Assembly (NCBI RefSeq): GCF_011395035.1
Contig: NZ_CP024769.1
Coordinates: forward strand, 457,965 to 521,964
Direction of reading: 5' to 3'
Length of the DNA: 64,000 nucleotides
Source: Pantoea cypripedii
GTDB taxonomy: Bacteria > Pseudomonadota > Gammaproteobacteria > Enterobacterales > Enterobacteriaceae
Part shown: piece by piece, positions 17,668 to 26,768 of the stretch
Numbering within the stretch: the stretch's first letter is position 1
How the letters are laid out: each line of letters opens with the position of its first letter
The notes under the pieces: generated by a model
What the model was told of the DNA's origin: nothing
Databases searched by the model: none
What the model saw: the letters and a program-made list of their open reading frames with translations, nothing else
Program-made: the position numbers and the translations under genes

Positions 17668-19053
17668 ATGATGACGGATAAAGTCCGTATTGATAATTTT
17701 GGTGCCAACTCATTCAACGGAAACAACGACGAGTTCTTAGCCCGTCAGGCTGAGTTCGAATCGAATGTCAGGAGTTACCCGCGCAAATTACCTTTAGCAA
17801 TTGCCAAAGCGAATGGCGTATGGATTACCGATGTTGAGAATAAACAATATCTTGACTGCCTGGCTGGCGCAGGAACTTTGGCTCTGGGTCATAACCACCC
17901 GGAAGTTCTGCAAAGCATCCAAAATGTCATTACCAGCGGCTTGCCGTTACATACCCTCGATCTGACGACTCCATTAAAAGATCAGTTCTCCGAATCCCTG
18001 CTGTCACTGCTGCCGGGTCAGGGCAAAGAATATTGCCTGCAGTTCACTGGCCCTTCCGGTGCTGATGCTGTTGAAGCCGCACTGAAACTGGCTAAGAAAG
18101 TGACTGGCCGTAGCAGCGTGATCAGCTTCTCTGGCGGTTACCACGGTATGACCCACGGTGCGCTGTCAGTAACTGGCAACCTGTCACCGAAAGAAGCGGT
18201 TAACGGCATGATGCCGGAAGTACAGTTCATGCCTTATCCGCACCAGTACCGTTGCCCGTTGGGCCTTGGTGGTGAAGCTGGCGTGAAAGCGCTGACCTAC
18301 TACTTCGAAAACCTGATCAACGACGTTGAAAGCGGCGTACGTAAACCTGCTGCCGTGATCCTCGAAGCGGTTCAGGGTGAAGGCGGCGTGAACCCGGCCC
18401 CGGTTGAGTGGTTGCAGCGTATCCGTAAAGTGACTCAGGAACACGGTATTCTGCTGATCCTCGATGAAGTCCAGGCTGGCTTTGCCCGTACTGGTAAATT
18501 CTTCGCCTTCGAACACGCTGGCATTGAGCCGGACATCATCGTGATGTCTAAAGCGGTCGGTGGCGGTCTGCCGTTGGCGGTACTGGGCATTAAGAAACAA
18601 TTCGACGCCTGGTCACCGGGTCACCACACTGGCACCTTCCGTGGCAACCAGTTGGCCATGGCTACCGGTCTGACTACGCTGAAAATCCTGAAAGAACAGG
18701 ATATCGCTGGCAAAGTGGCGGCTCAGGGCGAATGGCTGAAAGCGCAGCTGGCTGAAATGCAGAAGCGTTATCCGGTAATCGGTCATATCCGTGGCCTGGG
18801 CATGATGATCGGTATTGAGATCGTTAAACCAAACGAAGCCGCTGACCACATGGGTGCTTACCCGGCTGATGGTGAGCTGTCTGCCCTGCTGCAGAAAAAA
18901 TGCTTCGAAGCGGGTCTGATTCTGGAGCGTGGTGGCCGTCATGGCGCGGTTCTGCGTCTGCTGCCGTCGCTGCTGATCACCAACGATGAACTGGCGATTT
19001 TCCTTGATAAATTTGAGCAGGCGCTGCTGGGCGCTGGCATCAAACCTGTTTGA
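17668..19053 (+). CDS. dat: L-2,4-diaminobutyrate:2-oxoglutarate 4-aminotransferase
   Basis: A 461-residue class III PLP aminotransferase that makes L-2,4-diaminobutyrate from aspartate semialdehyde and glutamate. The cofactor aspartate lies in LDEVQAG (D266) and the PLP lysine at K295 in VMSKAVGGG; GPSGADAVEAALK and SFSGGYHGMTHG are further class III marks. The start at 17668 follows TAGGAGAGAT. It is 14 bp upstream of ddc, with which it forms the two-gene route to 1,3-diaminopropane known from Enterobacter and Acinetobacter. Codon use is strongly biased toward highly expressed-type codons compared with its neighbours. Confidence 0.95.
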   Translation: MMTDKVRIDNFGANSFNGNNDEFLARQAEFESNVRSYPRKLPLAIAKANGVWITDVENKQYLDCLAGAGTLALGHNHPEVLQSIQNVITSGLPLHTLDLTTPLKDQFSESLLSLLPGQGKEYCLQFTGPSGADAVEAALKLAKKVTGRSSVISFSGGYHGMTHGALSVTGNLSPKEAVNGMMPEVQFMPYPHQYRCPLGLGGEAGVKALTYYFENLINDVESGVRKPAAVILEAVQGEGGVNPAPVEWLQRIRKVTQEHGILLILDEVQAGFARTGKFFAFEHAGIEPDIIVMSKAVGGGLPLAVLGIKKQFDAWSPGHHTGTFRGNQLAMATGLTTLKILKEQDIAGKVAAQGEWLKAQLAEMQKRYPVIGHIRGLGMMIGIEIVKPNEAADHMGAYPADGELSALLQKKCFEAGLILERGGRHGAVLRLLPSLLITNDELAIFLDKFEQALLGAGIKPV

Positions 19054-19067
19054 TTCGGAAGAGTTAG

Positions 19068-20540
19068 ATGACTGAAGTAAACCCGATTCTGGCCGCTTCT
19101 GCCCAAAGCATTGAAGCGTACCAGCAGGCGATTGCGCAGAGCAGCGCCGCGGTTGTGCAGTGGCTGAAACAGCCCGAGATGTACCAGGGCAAAACGGTTG
19201 CCGAACTGCGCGAGCGTATCAGGCTCGACTTCAATCCGAATGGCCTGGGCAACCAGGCCGCGATTGAACGCGCCATTGAGTACTTTCTGAAAGACAGCCT
19301 GTCGGTGCATCACCCGCAGTGCGTGGCGCATCTGCATTGCCCCAGCCTGGTGGTAAGCCAGGCGGCGGAAGTGCTGATTAACGCCACCAACCAAAGTATG
19401 GATTCCTGGGACCAAAGCCCGTCAGCGACCGTCATTGAGATCAAACTCATCGAGTGGCTGCGTGCGCAGGTTGGCTATCCGGCTGGCGATGCGGGTGTTT
19501 TCACCAGCGGCGGCACCCAGAGCAACCTGATGGGCCTGATGCTGGCGCGTGATGCGTTTTATGCGCGTCAGGGTCACTCAGTACAGCAGGATGGCATCAC
19601 TGGCGATCTGCGTAAGATTAAAGTGCTGTGCTCCGAAAACGCCCACTTCTCCGTGCAGAAGAACATGGCGCTGCTGGGACACGGCTACCAGTCTGTGGTT
19701 CAGGTGAAGTCAGACCGTTTCGCCCGCATGGACGTTAACGATCTGCAAGCCAAACTGGCGCAGGCCGACGCGAACGGCGAGCAGATTCTGGCGATCGTCG
19801 CCACCGCAGGTACTACTGATGCCGGAGCCATTGATCCGCTGCGTGAAATTGCCGGTATCGCGGCTGAGCGTAATATCTGGGTTCACGTTGATGCAGCCTG
19901 GGGCGGCGCGCTGCTGCTGTCAGAGAAGTATCGCGATTACCTTGATGGCCTGGAGCTGGTGGATTCCGTTACTCTGGACTTCCACAAGCAGTTCTTCCAG
20001 ACCATCAGCTGCGGTGCGTTCCTGCTGAAAGACGAACGCCACTACGAGTTGATGCGTTATCAGGCGGCTTACCTGAACTCGGAGTTCGACGAAGAGCAAG
20101 GCGTGCCGAACCTGGTATCCAAATCCCTGCAAACCACGCGTCGCTTCGATGCCCTGAAACTGTGGATGGGCCTGGAAGCGCTGGGGCAGAAACAGTACGC
20201 GGCGATTATCGATCACGGCGTCACGCTGGCACAGGAAGCGGCAAAATACGTTGCTGACCTGCCACGTTTCGAGCTGGTGATGCAGCCACAGCTGGCTAGC
20301 GTGCTGTTCCGTTTCCGCCCTGAGCAGCTGGCTGCCAGCGGTGATGCGGCAGTCGCGCTGTTCAACCAGCGAATCGGCGATGCCCTGCTGGAGTCTGGTC
20401 GCGCTAACGTCGGTGTCACCGAAGCGGATGGCATCACCTGCCTGAAGCTGACACTGCTGAATCCAACCGTAACGCTGGAGGATGTCAAAGTCCTGCTGGC
20501 GCTGGTGGAAAAAACGGCGGATCAGCTGCTGAGCGCATAA
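19068..20540 (+). CDS. ddc: L-2,4-diaminobutyrate decarboxylase
   Basis: A 490-residue group II PLP decarboxylase. The PLP lysine is K307 in the motif DFHKQFFQ, and HVDAAWGGA carries the cofactor aspartate. It converts L-2,4-diaminobutyrate to 1,3-diaminopropane. It is cotranscribed with dat (14-bp gap) and followed by a strong intrinsic terminator. Confidence 0.95.
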   Translation: MTEVNPILAASAQSIEAYQQAIAQSSAAVVQWLKQPEMYQGKTVAELRERIRLDFNPNGLGNQAAIERAIEYFLKDSLSVHHPQCVAHLHCPSLVVSQAAEVLINATNQSMDSWDQSPSATVIEIKLIEWLRAQVGYPAGDAGVFTSGGTQSNLMGLMLARDAFYARQGHSVQQDGITGDLRKIKVLCSENAHFSVQKNMALLGHGYQSVVQVKSDRFARMDVNDLQAKLAQADANGEQILAIVATAGTTDAGAIDPLREIAGIAAERNIWVHVDAAWGGALLLSEKYRDYLDGLELVDSVTLDFHKQFFQTISCGAFLLKDERHYELMRYQAAYLNSEFDEEQGVPNLVSKSLQTTRRFDALKLWMGLEALGQKQYAAIIDHGVTLAQEAAKYVADLPRFELVMQPQLASVLFRFRPEQLAASGDAAVALFNQRIGDALLESGRANVGVTEADGITCLKLTLLNPTVTLEDVKVLLALVEKTADQLLSA

Positions 20541-20574
20541 TTTTTGCGTGCTGCGCACAGCTGGCAAGAATATG

Positions 20575-20607
20575 AAAAGGGTGCTTAAAAGCACCCTTTT
20601 TTTATTT
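20575..20607 (+). terminator. Intrinsic terminator of dat-ddc
   Basis: Perfect arms AAAAGGGTGC and GCACCCTTTT around a four-base loop, running into TTTTATTT. This is the clearest rho-independent terminator in the window. Confidence 0.92.
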
Positions 20608-20707
20608 CGTACAGACAATCAAAACGATGAAAAGAAAAGAATTGGGTGCATTGAGGCCAGCCGCAACAATATAAAGAGTGGAGGGGATCACTCCCCGCCG
20701 GTTGCTC

Positions 20708-20857
20708 TTACCTGGGTTCGTAATCCATGACTGCAGCAACCTCCATGTGGCCGGTTCGGATTCGCACCTCACAGAGGTCTTTCCTCGATACCAGTATGGC
20801 GGCTATGACCGCCCCTAATACGATGGTGGCGATCAGGATCGCCCTATGCTGCTTCAT
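20708..20857 (-). CDS. Hok/Gef-family type I toxin
   Basis: A 49-residue protein with a single membrane helix (ILIATIVLGAVIAAILV) followed by the Hok signature RKDLCEVRIRTGHMEVA. Hok proteins insert in the inner membrane and collapse the membrane potential; translation is normally blocked by an antisense Sok RNA. AAGGAG precedes the ATG. The frame is open upstream to 20929, but that part corresponds to the conserved hok mRNA leader and is not needed for the toxin. The gene looks intact. Confidence 0.92.
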   Translation of the reverse strand: MKQHRAILIATIVLGAVIAAILVSRKDLCEVRIRTGHMEVAAVMDYEPR

Positions 20858-21040
20858 GGTTGCTTCTCCTTGCCTTTCGGCTCGTAAGAGGCTACCTTTA
20901 TGTTGTCGATGCATAAAGATGGGCCTCAAGTTGATTTATAGTCACTTGGGGCTTTTCTCTTTCTGCCGTCGGCAAATGCTTAAGGCAGAAAGCCTCAAGC
21001 ACCCGTCGCGATTCTATGCTAACCCTCTGACTTAGCCAAA
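20858..21040 (-). ncRNA. hok mRNA leader with probable Sok antisense region
   Basis: The region upstream of the toxin keeps the familiar hok leader text (ATGCATCGACAACATAAAGG then GCCGAAAGGCAAGGAGAAG) and two long stem-loops: CTTTCTGCC/GGCAGAAAG at 20959-20992 and GCCTCAAG..CTTGGGGC near 20924-20953. A Sok-like antisense RNA would be made from the + strand somewhere here; its ends cannot be fixed by eye. Confidence 0.5.
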
Positions 21041-21118
21041 ATTCTTTAGATATTCCGCTGCAATAATTCGCGTTTTTATCCCGGTTTTGCGATCCACGAC
21101 CGACTTTGTTCCTGCGCT

Positions 21119-22303
21119 TTAACGATTCCGCGCCAGAAACTCACTCAACCGAGCCAGTCCCTGCTGTAACTTATCCGTCGACGAAACCGCATGGCACCAG
21201 CGCAGCCAGCCGTTTCCTTCCGGGCCGAAGGCGGCACCGGGCGCAAGACCCAGCGAACTTTCTCGCACCAGGCGTTTCGCCAGCGTGGTGGTATCGTCAA
21301 ATCTTTCGATACGGAAGAACGCATACATGCCGCCGCCGCTTTCCGGCACGCTTACGCCCGGCAGTTCCCGCAGGCCATGCACCAGAAACTGGTAACTGTG
21401 CACCAGCTCAGCGCGCAGACTAATAATCCCGCTTTCCCCGCCCAGCAGCGCCGCCTGCGCCGCGCGCTGGCAGGGTTCGAACAGGCAGCTGGTGTTGAAC
21501 TCAATCAGTTTTCCCAGTGCGTCGATAATGGAAGGCGGAGCCACCACCCAGCCAACGCGGAATCCGGTCATTAGCCAGGCTTTGGAAAAGGTATTTACCG
21601 AAATCAACCGATCATCCGGTGTGGCGTAATCAAGGAATGAGGGGGCGTAATGGCGATCGCTGGCATAGATCAGGCGTTGATAAGCGTCATCACTGAGGAT
21701 CCAGATACCGAGTTTACGGCAGTGCGCGAGGATGGTCTGGACCTCATCATCAGTGATTGTCCAGCCAGTGGGATTGCCGGGTGAGTTGATAATCAGCATC
21801 CGGACATCAGGTGTCAGCGCAGCCAGCAACAGGTCCATATCCAGCGCCCATGCGTCATCTTTCACCGTCAACGCCACCCGTTCGACGGATGCCCCGAGAA
21901 TTTGCGGGATCTCTACCACATTCGGCCAGACCGGCGTAATGGCCACCACCTTATCACCCGGCGACAGGACGGTTTGTGCCACCAGCATCAGGCCGTTGAT
22001 TCCGGCGCTGGTAATCGCCAGTTGATCGCTGCTGATAGTATGACCATGCAGCTGGCTCAGGTAATCGGACAATGCCTGACGTAAATAGGGCCTTCCGAGG
22101 TTTTGGATATAACGGGTCTCCCCCTGCTGTAACGAGGTGATGGCCGCATCGGTAATGAACTGCGGGGTGGGTTTATCCGATTCGCCAAACCAAAAGGCCA
22201 GCATGTCGGGACGATCCATCCCTTCATTGGCTATTTCGCGGATAAGTGAGGGTGAAATCTGGCTGATAGTGGCGCGCGAAACGAGGGGAAAAGAAGACTG
22301 CAT
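21119..22303 (-). CDS. Class I/II pyridoxal-phosphate aminotransferase
   Basis: A 394-residue fold-type I aminotransferase resembling aspartate/aromatic aminotransferases of subgroup I-gamma. It has the N-terminal FWFGESDKPTPQFI segment, the cofactor motif NSPGNPTGW, the lysine region SVNTFSKAWLMTGFRVGW (PLP lysine in FSKAW) and the C-terminal substrate arginine region. The amino donor is unknown. It stands alone, converging on hok's upstream region and divergent from ydbC. Confidence 0.9.
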   Translation of the reverse strand: MQSSFPLVSRATISQISPSLIREIANEGMDRPDMLAFWFGESDKPTPQFITDAAITSLQQGETRYIQNLGRPYLRQALSDYLSQLHGHTISSDQLAITSAGINGLMLVAQTVLSPGDKVVAITPVWPNVVEIPQILGASVERVALTVKDDAWALDMDLLLAALTPDVRMLIINSPGNPTGWTITDDEVQTILAHCRKLGIWILSDDAYQRLIYASDRHYAPSFLDYATPDDRLISVNTFSKAWLMTGFRVGWVVAPPSIIDALGKLIEFNTSCLFEPCQRAAQAALLGGESGIISLRAELVHSYQFLVHGLRELPGVSVPESGGGMYAFFRIERFDDTTTLAKRLVRESSLGLAPGAAFGPEGNGWLRWCHAVSSTDKLQQGLARLSEFLARNR

Positions 22304-22514
22304 GAAAAAACCTCCAACGATTATCCCTGTTTAACTGTTATTTCAATACATAGCACCCACCAGGTATATCACGCAGCGCAAAAGTTCAGGAATAGCAATT
22401 TTGTCTGGCTGGTATTAAGCCACGACCACACTGCCATTCAGCTCACGCACATAATTAATAAACGCCTGCAAGGGAGCCGTTACAATCTACAGACACCCTA
22501 CAACGGAGGCTTCC

Positions 22515-23378
22515 ATGTCTAATCCCGCACTGACTTACCCACTTGGTGATCGTAACGTTAATCGTCTCGGCTATGGTGCCATGCAGCTGGCCGGTCCTGG
22601 CGTGTTTGGCCCGCCAAAGGATGAAGCACGTGCCATACAGGTGCTGCGAGACGCCATTGCAGCTGGCGTTAATCATATCGATACCAGCGATTTCTATGGT
22701 CCCCATGTCACCAATCAGCTCATCAAAAAAGCGCTTTATCCGTATGCCGGGGATCTGGTGATTGTGACTAAAGTCGGCGCGCGTCGTGACCCGCAAGGCG
22801 GCTGGTTACCCGCTTTTACGCCTGCTGAGCTGACGCAGGCAGTGGAAGATAACTTGCGTAATCTGGGCCTTGAGGTGATGGATGTGGTGAATTTGCGCGC
22901 CATGTTTGATGTGCACGGTCCGGCGGAAGGTTCTCTGGAGGAACAACTCACGGCGCTGATCAAGCTGAAGGAGCGAGGGTTGATTCGACATATCGGTTTA
23001 AGCAATGTCACGGCGCAACAGGTGGCAGATGCCCGGATCATGACGCCGATTGCCTGTGTGCAGAACCTCTACAATCTGGCAAACCGCCAGGATGATGCAC
23101 TGGTGGATCAACTGGCGACGCAGGGGATTGCGTATGTGCCCTTCTTCCCGCTCGGCGGCTTTTCTCCGTTGCAATCAGAACAGTTGACGGCGGTCGCAAA
23201 CGAGCTAAATGCAACGCCACTCCAGGTGGCACTGGCATGGTTGCTGCAACGCTCGCCGAACATCTTGCTGATTCCGGGCACCTCTTCGCCAGAACATCTA
23301 AAACAGAATCTGGCAAGCTCCGGGCTGCGATTATCGGACGACATTGTGGCAAGACTGGAGGGACTGGCCGCAGCCTAA
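22515..23378 (+). CDS. ydbC: Aldo/keto reductase YdbC
   Basis: A 287-residue NADPH-dependent aldo/keto reductase closely matching E. coli YdbC throughout: NRLGYGAMQLAGPGVFGPP at the start, DTSDFYGPH with the catalytic Asp and Tyr, VTKVGARR with the catalytic Lys, and LLIPGTSSPEHLKQN at the cofactor site. YdbC is annotated as a putative pyridoxine 4-dehydrogenase (pyridoxal reductase). ACGGAGG precedes the start. Confidence 0.93.
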   Translation: MSNPALTYPLGDRNVNRLGYGAMQLAGPGVFGPPKDEARAIQVLRDAIAAGVNHIDTSDFYGPHVTNQLIKKALYPYAGDLVIVTKVGARRDPQGGWLPAFTPAELTQAVEDNLRNLGLEVMDVVNLRAMFDVHGPAEGSLEEQLTALIKLKERGLIRHIGLSNVTAQQVADARIMTPIACVQNLYNLANRQDDALVDQLATQGIAYVPFFPLGGFSPLQSEQLTAVANELNATPLQVALAWLLQRSPNILLIPGTSSPEHLKQNLASSGLRLSDDIVARLEGLAAA

Positions 23379-23399
23379 TCCCTCGATTTATCTCTGGAC

Positions 23400-24548
23400 C
23401 TAAGATAAATAAATTTCTTTCAGCCGCTTTTTAAAGGTTTGAGGATCATGCTGCTGGCGGATCCTCAATATTGCCTGCGCCGAGCGCTGGCTGATACTTT
23501 CAGGATCATGCAGGATATCAGCAATATACCCTTTCAGTTGGCTAACCACGGTATTTCTGATTCGCTGTTTCGTTGGCTCTGAATCGACAGTAAATTCATA
23601 CATATCATTCAGTTGGTAATCAATAAGCCAACCGCTGGCCGGTGGATTAATTTCCGGCAAGGCACGTACATTGGTGGTTATTACCGGACAGCCACAAGCC
23701 TGCATTTCCAGCACGGAAAAACCATAAGTGTCCTGCCAGGTAGGAAGCAGGCCGACATCCGTTTCTTTTAATAACGCAATGACTGATGAATTAGGTAACG
23801 AACCGGAATGCTGGAAGAACGGCCATTTTTTGATTAACCCTTCGATTTGACTGTGAAATCCTTCGCCATCCTGATATTGACGATGGGCGATATTATGTTT
23901 TCGTGACAAATCACCAATGATATTCACCTTAATACGGTCAACATTGATGATCCCCTCATTTGCCAGTTCGGAAAACGCCATCACCACTTCAGCTCCACCT
24001 TTACGGTAAAACTCATTGCCGATAAAGGTAAAGGTGACTTTGTCGCCAGGGGCCTCGCGTCCTTTATCCGCCAGCAGAGGCTGGGGTGGGTGCATCACGC
24101 ATAACTTTGCCGCGATAACATTTTTAAGCGCCGGGAAGGCTTCGAGCAGCTTCAGCTGGATATTGCTGGTGGCTTCGGAAATGGCAATCAATTGGACGCA
24201 CTCTTTGCTTGCTGCAAGTTGCATCAGATTATGAAGTTCGGGATTGTCAGTTTTGGCGACACCGGCAACCGGTAGGACACGCGGAATTTCGGTTTCGAAG
24301 GTCGAAACCCAGCGGTTCGACGTGCGGGCGACCTCATTAAAAAGATGAATGATATCCGCATCATTTGCTGCCAGGCCGGGAACCGGTTGAAAGACAAATA
24401 TCTTATTTTTCTTCAATAACTTCTGGCGCAGGGCATTGATGTAAAGATATATGTTTTTCTTTTTCAGATTCACATAATTGTTTTCAGGATCCACCATTAT
24501 GTTTCTTTTTTCCGGGTAGCCATCACTACTTACTGCAATTTTCATCAA
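23400..24548 (-). CDS. Glycosyltransferase, GT4-like
   Basis: A 382-residue GT-B protein. The C-terminal half has the GT4 pattern: FIGNEFYRKGGAEVVMAFSEL for the donor fold and VGLLPTWQDTYGFSVLEMQACG with the EX7E-type region that contacts the nucleotide sugar. The N-terminal half is less conserved. It is an orphan, not in a surface-polysaccharide cluster, and clearly more AT-rich than ydbC and rluF on either side, suggesting acquisition by transfer. Donor and acceptor cannot be predicted. Confidence 0.75.
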   Translation of the reverse strand: MMKIAVSSDGYPEKRNIMVDPENNYVNLKKKNIYLYINALRQKLLKKNKIFVFQPVPGLAANDADIIHLFNEVARTSNRWVSTFETEIPRVLPVAGVAKTDNPELHNLMQLAASKECVQLIAISEATSNIQLKLLEAFPALKNVIAAKLCVMHPPQPLLADKGREAPGDKVTFTFIGNEFYRKGGAEVVMAFSELANEGIINVDRIKVNIIGDLSRKHNIAHRQYQDGEGFHSQIEGLIKKWPFFQHSGSLPNSSVIALLKETDVGLLPTWQDTYGFSVLEMQACGCPVITTNVRALPEINPPASGWLIDYQLNDMYEFTVDSEPTKQRIRNTVVSQLKGYIADILHDPESISQRSAQAILRIRQQHDPQTFKKRLKEIYLS

Positions 24549-24719
24549 TCCTCCTTTACACTTGACGAGTTTATAAGAATTAAAAAATCGCCAGTAATAC
24601 AGTTATAAAATAATTTCATCATGAGTAAAGGCATTGCGGGAAAATTAGGAAAAGGTGCAATAACTTGCCTGGAAAGTCGCAACCGCGGGATTGATAGAAT
24701 GAAGCAGAGTTTTCTGGCG

Positions 24720-24739
24720 ATTAAGTGGTACCACTTAAT
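24720..24739. repeat. Perfect 20-bp palindrome ATTAAGTGGTACCACTTAAT
   Basis: A perfect dyad 38 bp downstream of the rluF stop (reading the gene direction), in the gap between rluF and the glycosyltransferase. It could be an operator for the glycosyltransferase gene's surroundings or a structural element; it lacks the form of an intrinsic terminator. Confidence 0.5.
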
Positions 24740-24742
24740 AAT

Positions 24743-24768
24743 GGGAATGCCAGTCTGGCTGGCATCCC
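24743..24768 (-). terminator. Hairpin downstream of rluF
   Basis: GGGATGCCAG and CTGGCATTCCC form a near-perfect stem 9 bp after the rluF stop, followed by ATTATTAAG. The U-tract is weak. Confidence 0.5.
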
Positions 24769-24776
24769 CTGCTCAA

Positions 24777-25649
24777 TCAGCGCCCTTTCTTTTTCCGCCC
24801 AGGCTGGGTAAAACGCTTACGTGCTGCCGGATGCGCCTCGGCTTTGTCGCTTTTCTTCGCGCCATTGCTGGCTGGCTTGTTCGCGCTGCTGGTCTTCGCC
24901 GGGGCTTTTTTCGTCGCCTTAGCTTCTGAAGACGAGTTTTCGATCAGCTTAAACAGGTCAATCAATTCATCATCAGTCAGGTCGCGCCATTCCCCGAGTG
25001 GCAATCCTTTCAGATTGACGTTCATGATGCGGGTACGCTCCAGTTTGGTGACTTCAAATCCGAAATGCTTACACATGCGGCGGATCTGACGATTCAGCCC
25101 CTGCACCAGCGTGATGCGAAACACAAAGGTCGATTCCTTCTTCACTTTGCATTTTTTGGTCACGGTGCCGAGCATGGGTACACCCGCCCCCATACCACTG
25201 ATAAATTCGTCGGTGATCGGTTTATCTACCGTGACCACATATTCTTTTTCGTGGTTGTTGCCAGCGCGCAGAATTTTGTTGACCAAATCGCCATGGTTGG
25301 TGAGGAAGATGAGCCCCTGGGAATCTTTATCCAGTCGGCCAATGGGAAACACGCGTTTGCTGTGATTGACGAAATCGCTGATGTTATCGCGCTCGCCTTC
25401 CTCCATGGTGGTGATAATACCCACCGGTTTATTCAGCGCAATCAACACCAGATCATCGGCATCCCGGGGTTCAATCAACTGACCATTCACTTTAACTTCA
25501 TCACCGGCAAACACCTGAGCACCCACAGAGGCGCGTTTACCGTTGATAAAAACGTTGCCCTGTTCGATGTAGCGATCGGCATCGCGACGCGAGCAAATGC
25601 CGCTTTCGCTGATGTATTTATTAAGGCGGGTGGATGAGTTGGTCAGCAT
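24777..25649 (-). CDS. rluF: 23S rRNA pseudouridine(2604) synthase RluF
   Basis: A 290-residue RsuA/RluE-type pseudouridine synthase. An S4 RNA-binding domain spans about residues 7-65 (NKYISESGICSRRDADRYI), followed by the catalytic domain with D107 in GRLDKDSQGL. The last 55 residues form a low-complexity Lys/Ala-rich tail (KKAPAKTSS ... RKKKGR) typical of RluF. The enzyme modifies U2604 of 23S rRNA and also tRNA-Tyr U35 in E. coli. Confidence 0.95.
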   Translation of the reverse strand: MLTNSSTRLNKYISESGICSRRDADRYIEQGNVFINGKRASVGAQVFAGDEVKVNGQLIEPRDADDLVLIALNKPVGIITTMEEGERDNISDFVNHSKRVFPIGRLDKDSQGLIFLTNHGDLVNKILRAGNNHEKEYVVTVDKPITDEFISGMGAGVPMLGTVTKKCKVKKESTFVFRITLVQGLNRQIRRMCKHFGFEVTKLERTRIMNVNLKGLPLGEWRDLTDDELIDLFKLIENSSSEAKATKKAPAKTSSANKPASNGAKKSDKAEAHPAARKRFTQPGRKKKGR

Positions 25650-25737
25650 GGTTCCTCCGAAAAAAGAAGCGGACTATACAACAACCTTTGGCAATTTTTG
25701 AGTGCTTTACGCAAAAGATGTAACACAGATGCCAGCA

Positions 25738-26208
25738 CTAATCTGTGGCCTGAATCGGCCAGGCGGACTGGGCCTTGATTTCCTTCAGCACAAACATGCT
25801 TTGCATCTCTTTAATGCCTGGCAACCGTCTAATCACTGACATGGCAAAATCGGCATAGCGATCCATGTCGGCAGCGACCACCTGTAATAAAAAGTCGGCA
25901 TCGCCGCCGATACTGTAGCAGGCGACGACGTTATCCAGCGCCGTGACTTCCGCTTCAAACTTACGCGCTTCTGCCTCGCTGTGGCTGTCGATGGTCACGC
26001 GAACAAACACCATCATATTCAGGCCAATTTTCTTGCGGTTAAGCACGGCGCGATAACCCTGAATCACCTCATCCTCTTCCAGTTTGCGCACTTTGCGCCA
26101 GCACGGGGACGGTGACAGACCAAGGGTGTCGGCGAGGGTCTGGTTGGTCATACGTGCGTCGCGCTGTAACTGTTCGAGAATCCTGATATCCGTCTTGCTA
26201 AGGCCCAT
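25738..26208 (-). CDS. Lrp/AsnC-family transcriptional regulator
   Basis: A 156-residue Lrp-type regulator. Residues 1-60 form the winged helix (DIRILEQLQRDARMTNQTLADTLGLSPSPCWRKVRKLEE) and the rest the RAM ligand domain with CYSIGGDADFLLQV and DRYADFAMSVIRRLPGI. It responds to an amino acid or related ligand. Divergent from the DUF2000 gene across 137 bp, which is its likely target. Confidence 0.92.
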   Translation of the reverse strand: MGLSKTDIRILEQLQRDARMTNQTLADTLGLSPSPCWRKVRKLEEDEVIQGYRAVLNRKKIGLNMMVFVRVTIDSHSEAEARKFEAEVTALDNVVACYSIGGDADFLLQVVAADMDRYADFAMSVIRRLPGIKEMQSMFVLKEIKAQSAWPIQATD

Positions 26209-26345
26209 CTGAGGTTATTCCTTTCTTAAATAAATAATATAAGGGTAAATCCTGCCTTAATTTAGAGAGATCCAGCGGTAATCAGCAAGCACTTTTCCGG
26301 CCCGCTCACGCACAATATCGCCATCAGCAACCGCAGGAGAAAAAT

Positions 26346-26768
26346 ATGGAATTCGATGCGAACGTACATCGTTGTACCCTGGTCATTGATCAACAGTTAT
26401 CACCTGGCCTGGCGATGAATGCAGCCAGCGTGATTGGCATCAGTTTTGGCAAACTCATTGGTAATCTGGTGGGGCCGGATATGCACAGCCAGGATGGTTT
26501 TACCTACCCAGGAGTGATTTATGCCCCATTACCGGTGTTACTGGCGGAGGGCAATTATTTGCGTGAATTACAGCAGATCAGTGGCACAGACCCGGAGATC
26601 TTCAGTATGCCATTCAGCGCCCTGGCGCAATCCTGTAAAACCTATGATGAATATGGTGAACGCATCGCCACCACACACAGCGAGCAGATTGAGCTCGTGG
26701 CGATGGGATTGATCGGGCCAAAGAAAAAAATTACCCGCCTGACGGGAAATCTGAAACTTTATCGTTAA
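26346..26768 (+). CDS. DUF2000 family protein
   Basis: A 140-residue protein of the DUF2000 family with NxxLxPGLAMNAASVIGISFGKLIG at its start and a small alpha/beta fold related to peptidyl-tRNA hydrolase II. The biochemical role is not established. It is divergent from the Lrp-type regulator, a pairing frequent in enterobacteria. Its 3' end overlaps that of the AraC gene by 4 bp. Confidence 0.8.
   Translation: MEFDANVHRCTLVIDQQLSPGLAMNAASVIGISFGKLIGNLVGPDMHSQDGFTYPGVIYAPLPVLLAEGNYLRELQQISGTDPEIFSMPFSALAQSCKTYDEYGERIATTHSEQIELVAMGLIGPKKKITRLTGNLKLYR

Noticed and set aside
20858..20929. In-frame N-terminal extension of the Hok protein
   Set aside because: This part matches the conserved hok mRNA leader; Hok proteins start at the ATG at 20857.
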